From: Streptomyces sp. NBC_00663
Lineage (GTDB): Bacteria > Actinomycetota > Actinomycetes > Streptomycetales > Streptomycetaceae
DNA length: 64,000 bases
Direction: 5' to 3'
Assembly: GCF_036226885.1 (NCBI RefSeq)
Contig: NZ_CP109027.1
Location: forward strand, 1,860,001 to 1,924,000
Shown here piece after piece: positions 9,636 to 18,183 of this stretch. Under the pieces are notes generated by a model, which saw nothing but the letters and a program-made list of their open reading frames with translations, did not search any database and was not told the DNA's origin. A program made the translations under genes and the position numbers. Within the stretch, counting starts at the first letter, position 1. Every line of letters begins with the position of its first letter.

Positions 9636-11186
9636 TCAGGTGGTGAAACCGGCGACGCGGAGCGCGTGCACGAGGTCCCAGTGGCGTTCCTCCGAGACCC
9701 CCTGGGCGGCCGCCAGCAGCAGCGGTACGAGGGTCTGCGGGCCGGGGGCGGCGCTCCGTGCGGCCTCTTCCGGGGTGCGGACGCGAACATACGCGTCGAG
9801 CAGCGCGCGCACCTCACGGCGGCGCCCTTCGCGGACGAGCCCGAGCACGGCCTCGCCGACCTCCTCGGCGGGCCGCACGACGCCCTGCCGCAGCACCTGC
9901 TCCCCGTCCGCACCACGCCCCGCCTCCACGAGCGCGTCCGCCGCGGCGACGAGCCGCTCCGCGGGCAGCGAGGCCGCTTCCCACAGCAGGGTCGCCCAGT
10001 CGGCGCCGAGCCCGGCGCGTTGCAGCTCGGCGGCGAGCAGCGGGAACCGGGCGGCGGGCCAGTACGCGGCGTCGACCAGCAGGGCGTGCGCCTCTCCGCT
10101 CCGCCCCTCCCCCCGCAGCCGTACGAGCTGCTCGACGGCCTGCGCCACCTCCCGCCGGGCCCCGCCGTCCAGCGGCTCGGCCTGCGCCCGCGCCGGCTCC
10201 ACCGGTTCGGCGGCCCCGGCGAACCGGGCCCCTCGCGGGGTACGGCGACCGGTGGCGGCCGGGGTGGGCAGCGTCGGCACGGCGGCGGGAGGTACGACGA
10301 CGGGTGCGGCGTCCTCCTCGACGATGCCGGCGAAGCGGGCGCTGCCTCGGCGCCGTTTGCGCTGCTTGGGGGTGGGGGCGGGGGTGCTTACGGGGCCCTC
10401 ACCGCGGCCACCGGCCTCGGGCTCCTCGGGCCTTCCGGTGCCTCGAAGGTCATCGGGGCGTGCCGGGGAATCCTGGAGAGCGGACGGGGCGGCAGCGTCG
10501 ACCTGGCCGGGGTCGGGCGTCCGGTCGCGATGCTGCCAGAGCTGACGGTCGGCGGAACCCTGGGCTCCGGCCGCGACACCACCGCCCCACCCCGTCCCAC
10601 TCTCCTCCCCGACGGGGAAAACCCCACCGGCCGCCATCTGTCCGCCCCGCCGGATCGCCTGGGCCTGGCCGCCGGCCGAGCGGCGGTCCAAGTCGGCCAT
10701 GCGGGCGCGGAGTTCGGCGCAGCGTGCGGTCGCGCGTTCGTGGTCGTCGCGGGCCCAGGCGAGGTCGAGGCGGATCGCGTCGGCGGCGTCGCGGGTGGTG
10801 GCGGTGGCGAGCAAATGACCCAGTTCCGCCTGGCGTTCGGCGGCGTATCGCTGCTCGCGGAGCATGACGTCGAGACGGTCGCCGAGGGCGTCACGGGCGC
10901 CCGGCCGGGCGTCGTACGCGGCGAGGGCCTCGGCGTGCAGGGCGCGGGCCCGCTCCACTTCGGGGGTGGCGACGGCGGGACCGTACTCGGTGGCGAGGTC
11001 CTGGAGGAGCGCCTCCACCACGTCCCAGGGCGGCACTTCACGCCCCTCGAGACAGGCCTGCATGCCCTCGGGGTCGCGCTGCCAGAACACCGCGCACCAG
11101 CCGCCGCTCTGATCCAGGCGAGCCAGCAGGCCGTCCAGGTGGTACACGAACTCCCGTATCTGCACCGGGAGTTGATCCACTGCCAT
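9636..11186 (-). CDS. hypothetical protein with helical N- and C-terminal regions
   Basis: 516 residues, not recognised. Residues ~1-175 are helical (conserved-looking start, then a charged Ala/Arg/Glu-rich coiled-coil-like stretch). Residues ~200-340 are a disordered Pro/Gly/Ala linker containing two copies of a short basic motif (RRGSARFAG and TPRGARFAG, ~40 residues apart). Residues ~345-516 are Leu/Ala-rich helices like TPR/HEAT-type repeats. No enzyme motif, signal peptide or membrane segment. The ATG has GGGAG upstream. The repeated ARFAG motif suggests a docking element; function unknown. Confidence 0.65.
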   Translation of the reverse strand: MAVDQLPVQIREFVYHLDGLLARLDQSGGWCAVFWQRDPEGMQACLEGREVPPWDVVEALLQDLATEYGPAVATPEVERARALHAEALAAYDARPGARDALGDRLDVMLREQRYAAERQAELGHLLATATTRDAADAIRLDLAWARDDHERATARCAELRARMADLDRRSAGGQAQAIRRGGQMAAGGVFPVGEESGTGWGGGVAAGAQGSADRQLWQHRDRTPDPGQVDAAAPSALQDSPARPDDLRGTGRPEEPEAGGRGEGPVSTPAPTPKQRKRRRGSARFAGIVEEDAAPVVVPPAAVPTLPTPAATGRRTPRGARFAGAAEPVEPARAQAEPLDGGARREVAQAVEQLVRLRGEGRSGEAHALLVDAAYWPAARFPLLAAELQRAGLGADWATLLWEAASLPAERLVAAADALVEAGRGADGEQVLRQGVVRPAEEVGEAVLGLVREGRRREVRALLDAYVRVRTPEEAARSAAPGPQTLVPLLLAAAQGVSEERHWDLVHALRVAGFTT

Positions 11187-11202
11187 CGCTCAACTCCCGC
11201 CA

Positions 11203-11220
11203 GACCGGAGCACTCCGGTC
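11203..11220. promoter_or_regulatory. 18-bp palindrome in front of the hypothetical gene
   Basis: GACCGGAGCACTCCGGTC is a perfect 8+8 inverted repeat around CA, 17 bp upstream of the ATG at 11186. A second short dyad, AACACG-AGC-CGTGTT (11229-11243), follows. Both lie in the 132-bp gap between the unknown gene and the XRE gene. They look like operators for the downstream gene; terminator function is less likely because the loop would be only 2 nt. Confidence 0.35.
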
Positions 11221-11318
11221 CGTAAGACAACACGAGCCGTGTTACGAACGCGCTACGGGGAGTTTTCGGACCGGCCGCAGAGTCCGCCGCACCTGCCGGA
11301 ACGCGCCGTGCGGCAAGG

Positions 11319-11570
11319 TCACACGGGCGCGAGCGCGCACCTCTCCACGATCTCGTCCATCGACAGGCCGAGCGCCCGCGCCAGGGCCGCCACGGTGAAG
11401 AACGCCGGCGTGGGGGCCCGGCCGGTCTCGATCTTCCGCAGGGTCTCGGCCGACAGGCCCGCGCTCGCCGCGACGTCGGCCATGCTGCGGCCGCCGCGCG
11501 CCGCACGCAGCAGCCGGCCGAGCCGTTCGCCGCGTTCACGTTCTTCCGGGGTCAGTGGGGTGCGCACCAT
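11319..11570 (-). CDS. small XRE-family transcriptional regulator
   Basis: 83 residues forming little more than one helix-turn-helix domain (residues ~17-73; recognition region SMADVAASAGLSAETLRKIE). It is divergent from the methionine aminopeptidase gene across 32 bp. That gap holds a palindrome and two overlapping -10-like hexamers, so the protein probably represses its own gene and the aminopeptidase (inference). No Shine-Dalgarno is seen; TAGTAT on the coding strand ends 6-7 bases before the ATG, consistent with a leaderless message. Confidence 0.82.
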   Translation of the reverse strand: MVRTPLTPEERERGERLGRLLRAARGGRSMADVAASAGLSAETLRKIETGRAPTPAFFTVAALARALGLSMDEIVERCALAPV

Positions 11571-11576
11571 GCCCCC

Positions 11577-11602
11577 ATACTAATACCGGTATAGTAATTG
11601 GA
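11577..11602. promoter_or_regulatory. back-to-back promoters with an ATACCGGTAT palindrome
   Basis: The 32 bp between the two divergent starts contain a perfect 10-bp palindrome ATACCGGTAT (11583-11592). A plus-strand -10 candidate TATAGT (11590-11595) lies 7 bp before the ATG at 11603, and a minus-strand candidate TAGTAT (complement of 11577-11582) lies 6 bp before the ATG at 11570. Both transcripts would begin at or next to the start codon. One bound repressor on the palindrome would block both. Confidence 0.5.
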
Positions 11603-12376
11603 ATGGTGGAGCTGAAGACAGACACATCGATCAACGCCATGTACGAGGCCGGCCAGGTCGTCGGGCGCGCTCTCACGGCCGTGCGCAAGGCCGCCGACGT
11701 GGGGGTTTCCCTGCTGGAGCTGGACGAGGTGGCGCATGAGGTGCTCCGGGAGGCGGGCGCGACCTCGCCCTTCCTCGGCTACCGGCCCTCCTTCGCGCCG
11801 ACCCCGTTCCCGGCCGTCCTGTGCGCCTCGGTGAACGACGCGATCGTGCACGGCGTCCCGACCCGCTACCGGCTGCGCGACGGCGACCTCGTCTCGATGG
11901 ACTTCGGCGCCGAACTCGGCGGCTGGGTCGGCGACTCGGCGATCAGCTTCACGGTCGGTACACCGCGCGAGGCGGACCTGCGTCTGGTCGAGGCGGCGGA
12001 GCGGGCCCTGGACGCCGGTATCGCGGCGGCCGTCGTCGGCAACCGCATCGGCGACATCGCGCACGCGATCGGCACGGTGTGCCGGTCGGCCGGTTACGGC
12101 ATCCCGGACGGCTTCGGCGGGCACGGCATCGGCCGCCGTATGCACGAGGACCCGGGGGTCCCGAACGAGGGCCGCCCCGGCCGTGGCATGAAGCTGCGTC
12201 ACGGCATGGTCCTGGCGATCGAGCCCATGGTGATCGGCGGCGGCACCGACGGCTACCACGCCGACGCCGACGGCTGGACGCTGCGCACGAACGACGGTTC
12301 GCGCGCGGCCCACGCCGAGCACACGGTGGCGATCACGGACACGGGCCCCCGCGTCCTCACCGCACGCACCGACTGA
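11603..12376 (+). CDS. map: methionine aminopeptidase, type I
   Basis: 257 residues. It removes the initiator methionine from nascent proteins. The five metal ligands of type I enzymes can be placed: Asp in SMDFGAELGGWVGD (two aspartates), His in FGGHGIG, Glu in LAIEPM, and Glu near the end (RAAHAEHTVAIT). There is no Shine-Dalgarno, and the ATG lies 7 bp after a -10-like hexamer, so the mRNA is probably leaderless. Streptomyces carry several map genes; linkage to an XRE regulator rather than to ribosomal genes marks this as an accessory, conditionally expressed copy (inference). Confidence 0.9.
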   Translation: MVELKTDTSINAMYEAGQVVGRALTAVRKAADVGVSLLELDEVAHEVLREAGATSPFLGYRPSFAPTPFPAVLCASVNDAIVHGVPTRYRLRDGDLVSMDFGAELGGWVGDSAISFTVGTPREADLRLVEAAERALDAGIAAAVVGNRIGDIAHAIGTVCRSAGYGIPDGFGGHGIGRRMHEDPGVPNEGRPGRGMKLRHGMVLAIEPMVIGGGTDGYHADADGWTLRTNDGSRAAHAEHTVAITDTGPRVLTARTD

Positions 12377-12383
12377 CGTCGGT

Positions 12384-12704
12384 ATGCGCGTCGGCTCGGG
12401 CGCCCCCGCCGACGCCGACCGGATCGCGACCCCGCACACGGCGAGCCGGCACAGGAGCAGCGGGAGAAGGGGCGGGCGCGGTCCCCGTCCGGACCGCGTG
12501 GGGACCGGCCCCGGCCGCCGCCTCCTGCGCGCCGGCCTCACCCGGGCGGCCACCCCGTGCCCTGGCCGGGGCGTCGTCCTGAAGGTGCTGCGGGGCAACG
12601 ATCGTGCGATCGTGTTCTACGAGCGTGAAGGCGGCCTGCGCACGGCCGAGCGCCCGCTGCGGCGGGCCCCCGACCTCGTGGTGGGCGAGGTCGAGTACAC
12701 CTGA
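12384..12704 (+). pseudogene. remnant of a GNAT acetyltransferase (C-terminal half)
   Basis: The frame from 12384 reads into a recognisable GNAT second half: an acetyl-CoA loop-like RVGTGPGRRLLRAGL (about 12495-12543) followed by VLKVLRGNDRAIVFYEREGG and a short tail (12573-12704). The first ~60 residues of a GNAT domain are absent; the sequence before the loop is a low-complexity Arg/Pro/Gly run just after map. A complete family member has 140-180 residues; this has at most 106 and no clear ribosome binding site. Most likely a truncated gene fused to random sequence. Confidence 0.5.
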
Positions 12705-12748
12705 CCCGCCGCGCGGGTGGGTCGCCTGGCGAAGGAGTGGTCACAGGT

Positions 12749-12772
12749 GTAACGGGCCGCGGCCCGGGTTAC
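12749..12772. promoter_or_regulatory. GGGCCGCGGCCC palindrome flanked by GTAAC/GTTAC
   Basis: A perfect 12-bp palindrome (12754-12765) is bracketed by GTAAC (12749-12753) and GTTAC (12768-12772), about 70 bp upstream of the Clp ATPase start. It may be an operator for a stress regulator or the end of the preceding remnant gene. It does not resemble the HAIR element (CTTGAGT-N7-ACTCAAG) or a CtsR heptad repeat. Confidence 0.35.
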
Positions 12773-12838
12773 CCGACTCCGGCACGTCGATCAGCGAGGG
12801 CGTCCCGGGCCCCGCAGGGACGCCGGATGGGAACGGCC

Positions 12839-15382
12839 ATGACCAGCGGCTTCAGCGGACCGGAGGGCTACGACCCGTTCGGTGAGTTCCTCGCCCGTTT
12901 CTTCGGCGGGCCCCGCCCCGGCCCCCGGCAGATCAACATCGGCCAGCTCCTGAGCCAGCCCGCCCGGGAGTTGGTCCGGGGTGCCGCCCAGTACGCCGCC
13001 GAGCACGGCAGCCGGGATCTGGACACCCAGCATCTGCTGCGGGCGGCGCTCTCCGCCGAGCCGACCCGGAGTCTGCTGAGCCGGGCCGGCGCGGACCCCG
13101 ACGAGCTGGCGACGGAGATCGACGAGCGGTCGGGCCCGGTGCTGCACCCGCCCGGTGAGGTCCCGCCGCCGACCTCGCTCTCCCTGACCCCGGCCGCCAA
13201 GCGCGCCCTGCTGGACGCGCACGACCTGGCCCGGTCCCGCGGCGCCGGTTACATCGGCCCCGAGCATGTCCTCAGCGCGCTGGCCGCCAACCCCGACTCG
13301 GCGGCGGGCCACATCCTCAACTCGGCCCACTTCGCGCCGACCGGCCTGCCGCCCGAGGCCGCCCCCGACGCCGGTACGGCCCGCACCGACGCGCCGCGCG
13401 ACACCGGCACCCCGACCCTCGACAAGTACAGCCGCGATCTCACCGACCTGGCCCGCCGGGGCGGTATCGACCCGGTCATCGGGCGGGACGAGGAGATCGA
13501 GCAGACCATCGAGGTGCTGTCCCGGCGCGGGAAGAACAACCCGGTCCTCATCGGTGACGCGGGGGTCGGCAAGACCGCCATCGTGGAGGGCCTCGCCCAG
13601 CGGATCGCCGACGGTGACGTGCCGGACGTACTCACCGGGCGGCGGGTCGTCGCCCTCGATCTGACCGGCGTGGTCGCGGGCACCCGTTACCGGGGCGACT
13701 TCGAGGAGCGGCTCAACTCCATCGTCTCCGAGATCCGGGCCCACTCCGACCAGTTGATCGTCTTCATCGACGAACTGCACACCGTGGTCGGCGCGGGCGG
13801 GGGCGGCGAGGCCGCCTCCATGGACGCCGGCAACATCCTCAAGCCCGCCTTGGCGCGGGGCGAGTTGCACATCGTCGGCGCGACCACGCTGGAGGAGTTC
13901 CGGCGGATCGAGAAGGACGCGGCACTGGCCCGCCGCTTCCAGCCCATCCTGGTGCCCGAACCCTCCGTCGCGGACGCGCTGGAGATCCTGCGCGGGCTGC
14001 GCGACCGCTACGAGGCCCACCACCAGGTCCGCTACACCGACGAGGCGTTGACGGCGGCCGTCGAGCTGTCCGACCGTTACCTCCCCGACCGCCGGCTGCC
14101 CGACAAGGCGATCGACCTGATCGACCAGGCGGGCGCACGGGTACGGCTGCGGGCGCGCACCAAGGGCACGGACGTACGCGCTCTGGAGCGCGAGGTGGAG
14201 CAGCTCGTCCGGGACAAGGACCAGGCCGTCGCCGACGAGCAGTACGAGCAGGCCATGCAACTGCGCGACCGGATCACGGAGTTGAAGCAGCGGATCGCCG
14301 AGGCGTCCGGCGACGACACGGCCGACGAGGGCCAGCACCTGGAGGTGACGGCGGAGGCGATCGCCGAAGTGGTGTCCCGCCAGACGGGCATCCCGGTCGC
14401 CAGCCTCACCCAGGAGGAGAAGGACAGGCTGCTCGGCCTGGAGGAGCACCTGCACCAGCGGGTCGTGGGCCAGCAGGAGGCGGTCCGGGTCGTCGCCGAC
14501 GCGGTACTGCGCTCCCGGGCCGGACTCGCCAGCCCCGACCGTCCGATCGGCAGCTTCCTGTTCCTCGGCCCGACCGGCGTCGGCAAGACCGAACTGGCCC
14601 GCGCCCTCGCCGAGGCCCTGTTCGGCAGCGAGGAACGCATGGTCCGCCTCGACATGAGCGAGTACCAGGAACGTCACACGGTCAGCCGCCTGATCGGCGC
14701 CCCGCCCGGATATGTCGGCCACGAGGAGGCGGGCCAGCTGACGGAGGTCGTCCGCAGGCACCCGTACTCCCTGCTCCTCCTCGACGAGGTGGAGAAGGCG
14801 CACCCGGACGTCTTCAACATCCTGCTCCAGGTCCTCGACGACGGACGGCTCACCGACTCCCAGGGCCGCACCGTCGACTTCACCAACACGGTCGTGGTGA
14901 TGACCAGCAACCTCGGCTCCGAGGCGATCACCCGCCGCGGCGCCGGCATCGGCTTCGGCGCGGGCGGTGCGGAGGCCGACGAGGAGGCACGCCGGGAACA
15001 GATCCTGCGCCCGCTGCGCGAGCACTTCCGCCCCGAGTTCCTCAACCGCATCGACGAGATCGTCGTCTTCCGCCAGCTCACGGAGGAACAGCTCCGCCAG
15101 ATCACCAACCTCCTCCTGGACCGCACCCGCCGCATGCTGCACGTCCAGGGCATCACGGTCACCTTCACGGAACCGGCCGTCGACTGGCTCTCCCGCCGCG
15201 GCTACCAGCCGGAGTACGGCGCCCGCCCGCTGCGCCGCACGATCCAGCGGGAGGTCGACAACCAGTTGTCGAGGCTGCTGCTGGACGGCCGGGTGAAGGA
15301 GGGCGGCAAGGTCACGGTGGACGTGCAGGGCGAGCAGCTCGCGTTCCGCACGGAGGACGAGCTGCCCGCCGCCGAGCTATGA
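12839..15382 (+). CDS. ClpC-like AAA+ unfoldase (Clp protease ATP-binding subunit)
   Basis: 847 residues. In order: a Gly/Pro-rich lead, a Clp_N double repeat (~40-160), first AAA+ domain with Walker [14 protein letters not shown] and Walker [11 protein letters not shown], a UVR-type middle helix ([19 protein letters not shown]), second AAA+ domain with Walker [12 protein letters not shown], and a C-terminal D2-small domain. An IGF tripeptide near residue 704 is the loop that docks on ClpP, so it should feed a ClpP protease rather than act as a ClpB disaggregase. Start chosen at ATG 12839 (GGGA 6-7 nt upstream); ATG 12827 is also possible. It overlaps the convergent ggt gene by 6 bp. Confidence 0.88.
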   Translation: MTSGFSGPEGYDPFGEFLARFFGGPRPGPRQINIGQLLSQPARELVRGAAQYAAEHGSRDLDTQHLLRAALSAEPTRSLLSRAGADPDELATEIDERSGPVLHPPGEVPPPTSLSLTPAAKRALLDAHDLARSRGAGYIGPEHVLSALAANPDSAAGHILNSAHFAPTGLPPEAAPDAGTARTDAPRDTGTPTLDKYSRDLTDLARRGGIDPVIGRDEEIEQTIEVLSRRGKNNPVLIGDAGVGKTAIVEGLAQRIADGDVPDVLTGRRVVALDLTGVVAGTRYRGDFEERLNSIVSEIRAHSDQLIVFIDELHTVVGAGGGGEAASMDAGNILKPALARGELHIVGATTLEEFRRIEKDAALARRFQPILVPEPSVADALEILRGLRDRYEAHHQVRYTDEALTAAVELSDRYLPDRRLPDKAIDLIDQAGARVRLRARTKGTDVRALEREVEQLVRDKDQAVADEQYEQAMQLRDRITELKQRIAEASGDDTADEGQHLEVTAEAIAEVVSRQTGIPVASLTQEEKDRLLGLEEHLHQRVVGQQEAVRVVADAVLRSRAGLASPDRPIGSFLFLGPTGVGKTELARALAEALFGSEERMVRLDMSEYQERHTVSRLIGAPPGYVGHEEAGQLTEVVRRHPYSLLLLDEVEKAHPDVFNILLQVLDDGRLTDSQGRTVDFTNTVVVMTSNLGSEAITRRGAGIGFGAGGAEADEEARREQILRPLREHFRPEFLNRIDEIVVFRQLTEEQLRQITNLLLDRTRRMLHVQGITVTFTEPAVDWLSRRGYQPEYGARPLRRTIQREVDNQLSRLLLDGRVKEGGKVTVDVQGEQLAFRTEDELPAAEL

Positions 15383-17164
15383 CGCCGGACGCACCACCAT
15401 CGCCGAGCCACCGCCTCGCCGTACCTTCTCGGCGGCCGCCAGCCACCTGCCGTCCGGCAGCCGCTGCACGCCGGTCGCGGCACCGATCTCGGCATTGAGC
15501 CGGAAGCCGTGCCCGAGGGCCTCCAGCCTGGTCCTCAAGTCGCTGTTGTAGAGGGCTGGTTCGAGCTCGGTGGTGGTCTGGTTCCGCTGACTCGCCCGGG
15601 GCGCCGCGATGGCGTCGACCAGCGGCATCCGCTGGTCCAGGAACTGCGTCAGCGTCTGGAGCACGGTCGTGATGATCGTCGCCCCACCCGGTGAACCCAG
15701 CGCCACCACGGGCTTGTTGTGCTTGTCCAGCACGATCGTCGGCGAGATCGACGACCGCGGTCGCTTCCCCGGGCCCGGCAGGTTCGGGTCGTGCACAGCC
15801 GGGTTGGCGGGAGCGAAGGAGAAGTCCGTCAGCTCGTTGTTGAGGATGAACCCACGCCCCGGCACCGTGATCCCGCTGCCGCCGGTCTGCTCGATGGTGA
15901 GGGTGTAGGAGACGACGTTCCCCCACTTGTCGGCGACCGTGAGATGCGTCGTGTTCTCACCTTCGTACGTCGTCGGCGCCGCCGTCCCCGTCGACCCGGG
16001 GCTGTTCGGGTCGCCGGGCGCGACCGGGCTCGTGAGCACCGCGTCGTCCTTGATGAGCGCGGCCCGCTCATCGGCGTACCGCTGCGAGAGCAGCCCCTTC
16101 GTCGGTACGTCCTCGAAGGCGGGGTCGCCGACCCAGCGCCCGCGGTCCGCGAACGCGATCCGGCTCGCCTCGATGTAGCGGTGCAGGTACTGCACCTCGC
16201 TCGCCTTGGAGAGGTCGGTGTTCTCCAGGATGTTGAGGGCCTCGCCGACCGTGGTGCCGCCGGAGGAGGAGGGGGCGATGGAGTAGACGCCGAGGCCGCG
16301 GTAGGAGGTCCTGGTCGGCTTCTGGAGCTTGGCCTCGTACACGGCGAGGTCCTTCTCCGAGAGGTCGCCGGGGCGGGCGTTCCAGCCCGAAGCGGGGTCG
16401 ACGGGAGGCTTGTTGACGGTGTCGAGGATGTCGTCGCCGAGGTCGCCGTGGTAGATGGCGCCGACGCCCTTCTTTGCCAACTCGGCGTAGGTGCGGGCGA
16501 GATCGGGGTTCTTGAAGGTGGAGCCGACGACCGGGAGGGCGCCGTTCGGCAGGAACAGCTTCGCCGTGTCCGGGAAGTAGCGGAAGCGGGTCTCGTTGAG
16601 GGCGGTCTGCGCACGGAAGGTGTCGTCGACGGTGAAGCCGTCGCGGGCGATCCTCTCGGCCGGCTTGAGAACCGTACCGAGTCCTCTGCTGCCCCATTCG
16701 TCGAGGGCGGTCGCCCAGGTGGCCGGGGTGCCGGGGGTGCCGACGCTCAGGCCGCTGGTCACCGCGTCGGCGAACGCGAGGGGCTGGCCGTTCTCCACGA
16801 AGAGATCGGAGCCGGCGGTGAGCGGGGCGGTCTCACGGCCGTCGATGGTGTGCACGGTACGGGACTTGGCGTCGTAGTAGACGAAGTAGCCGCCCCCGCC
16901 GATGCCGGAGGAGTAGGGCTCGGTGACACCGAGGGCTGCGGCCGTGGCGACGGCGGCGTCGACGGCGTTGCCGCCCTTCCTCAGCACCTCGATACCGGCC
17001 GCGGAGGCGTCCGCGTCGACGCTCGCCACGGCGCCGCCGTAGCCGACGGCGACGGGCACTTTCGGGGGTGTGGTCGTGGCCGTCGGCGGGGCCGCGGCCC
17101 CTACTGACACCACGGCGGCCGAGACCGCGAGCACCGACAGTTTCCGCGCGACAGGGCGACGCAT
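15377..17164 (-). CDS. ggt: gamma-glutamyltransferase, secreted
   Basis: 595 residues with a Sec-type signal peptide (MRRPVARK followed by a hydrophobic Leu/Ala/Val core, cleavage near Ala-Ala-Pro). The proenzyme self-cleaves before the threonine of the TTHLTV motif (in ENTTHLTVADKWGN), the N-terminal nucleophile of the small subunit. The large subunit carries the GIGGGGYFVYYD region. It splits gamma-glutamyl peptides such as glutathione outside the membrane. A longer frame begins upstream, but ATG 17164 has GGAGGTGCGC before it and starts the signal peptide. The stop overlaps the end of the Clp gene. Confidence 0.92.
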   Translation of the reverse strand: MRRPVARKLSVLAVSAAVVSVGAAAPPTATTTPPKVPVAVGYGGAVASVDADASAAGIEVLRKGGNAVDAAVATAAALGVTEPYSSGIGGGGYFVYYDAKSRTVHTIDGRETAPLTAGSDLFVENGQPLAFADAVTSGLSVGTPGTPATWATALDEWGSRGLGTVLKPAERIARDGFTVDDTFRAQTALNETRFRYFPDTAKLFLPNGALPVVGSTFKNPDLARTYAELAKKGVGAIYHGDLGDDILDTVNKPPVDPASGWNARPGDLSEKDLAVYEAKLQKPTRTSYRGLGVYSIAPSSSGGTTVGEALNILENTDLSKASEVQYLHRYIEASRIAFADRGRWVGDPAFEDVPTKGLLSQRYADERAALIKDDAVLTSPVAPGDPNSPGSTGTAAPTTYEGENTTHLTVADKWGNVVSYTLTIEQTGGSGITVPGRGFILNNELTDFSFAPANPAVHDPNLPGPGKRPRSSISPTIVLDKHNKPVVALGSPGGATIITTVLQTLTQFLDQRMPLVDAIAAPRASQRNQTTTELEPALYNSDLRTRLEALGHGFRLNAEIGAATGVQRLPDGRWLAAAEKVRRGGGSAMVVRPAS

Positions 17165-17308
17165 GCGCACCTCCAGGCCAGGACCGTCCGCGCAGCGTAA
17201 CCACAACACCGGGGGCTCGACAGCCCCATTCAGGGCAGCTGACATGAGATCGCCACACATCGAACACGGGTACGTACCAGCCATCCGGGCCCGCTAGCAT
17301 GCGCGCCC

Positions 17309-18067
17309 ATGAATGACGACGTGCGCAACATCGTCCTGGGCGTGCTGGCCGCCGGCATCAGTGCCACGCTCGGCTGGCTGGCCCGCACCTATCTGTGGAA
17401 GCGCAGACTCCGGCGCAAGCAGGCCTTCTTCGGGCTGCCCGACAACTCGGAGTCGGTGCTCGTCGTCAACCGGGACGCGGCCAGCCCCGACCTCGCGGTG
17501 CACCGCTACGACGTCTTCGCGCTCCTCGAACTCTCCGCGCTCATCAAGGACTGCGGCGCGCACGCCGATGTGATCACCCAGGACGCGGCGCGCCAGGGAT
17601 TCGGGGAGCGGACGGAGTTCTGCGTGGGCGGGCCCGGGTCCAACCGCCGCATGGCGGCCCATATGCACGCCATGCTGCCCGGGGTCCGGGTCAACCTCGA
17701 TCCGGAGCCGGGGCCCGACCGGCTGGCCTTCCAGATCGGCAGCGAGCGCTACCGGATGGAGAAGGGGCAGAGCGAACATGTGCTGCTGGCCCGGCTCACG
17801 GCCGGGCAGCCGGGCCAGAGCCGGCCGGTGTTCCTGTTCTGCGGCCAGACCGCCATCACCAACCAGGCCGCCACCCGCTATCTGGCCCGCAACCACGAGC
17901 GTCTGGCCCGCAGGCACGGGAACAACTCGTTCGTGCTGCTGCTGAAGGTGGTCAACTCACAGGCGTACGGCCCCGATGTCGCCGAGCTGGTCGCGGACGT
18001 GACCCGGGCGGCACAGGCGCCGCTGCCGACCCCTCCGGCTCCCCGCAACTCGCACCGCGCCTCCTGA
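17309..18067 (+). CDS. membrane-anchored protein of unknown function
   Basis: 252 residues. One N-terminal membrane segment (VRNIVLGVLAAGISATLGWLA) followed by a Lys/Arg stop-transfer stretch places the remainder in the cytoplasm. The soluble part has an alternating strand/helix pattern (SVLVVNRD, VHRYDVFALLELSALI, RPVFLFCGQTAITNQAA, NNSFVLLLKVVNS) consistent with a Rossmann-like alpha/beta fold. No known catalytic motif was recognised. The start lies 12 nt after GCTAGC with little Shine-Dalgarno. It is monocistronic, between ggt and a secreted hydrolase. Confidence 0.7.
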   Translation: MNDDVRNIVLGVLAAGISATLGWLARTYLWKRRLRRKQAFFGLPDNSESVLVVNRDAASPDLAVHRYDVFALLELSALIKDCGAHADVITQDAARQGFGERTEFCVGGPGSNRRMAAHMHAMLPGVRVNLDPEPGPDRLAFQIGSERYRMEKGQSEHVLLARLTAGQPGQSRPVFLFCGQTAITNQAATRYLARNHERLARRHGNNSFVLLLKVVNSQAYGPDVAELVADVTRAAQAPLPTPPAPRNSHRAS

Positions 18068-18114
18068 ATTCATTCACATGCCAACAATCGTTACTGCCAC
18101 GTAACTTACCGACG

Positions 18115-18144
18115 GGTTACCTCGGGTAAACGGCCGAGGTTACC
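18115..18144. promoter_or_regulatory. GGTTACC-flanked dyad upstream of the CocE-type hydrolase
   Basis: CCTCGG (18120-18125) pairs with CCGAGG (18134-18139), and both arms extend into direct copies of GGTTACC (18115-18121 and 18138-18144). Two further GTTAC/GTAAC steps lie at 18090-18105. The array ends 40 bp before the GTG start, so it overlaps or adjoins the promoter. Probable binding site for an unknown regulator. Confidence 0.4.
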
Positions 18145-18183
18145 GTCTGGTCACTTTGCACTGACACGAGTGAGGAGTGACCC

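Noticed and set aside
11187..11318. Gap around the 18-bp palindrome considered as terminator of the XRE gene
   Set aside because: The palindrome has only a 2-nt loop and lies 99 bp past the XRE stop but 17 bp before another start; operator fits better.
12791..15142. Long minus-strand open frame opposite the Clp gene
   Set aside because: Antisense shadow of an unambiguous AAA+ gene; translation is Asp/Val/Leu/Gly-rich low-complexity with no domain.
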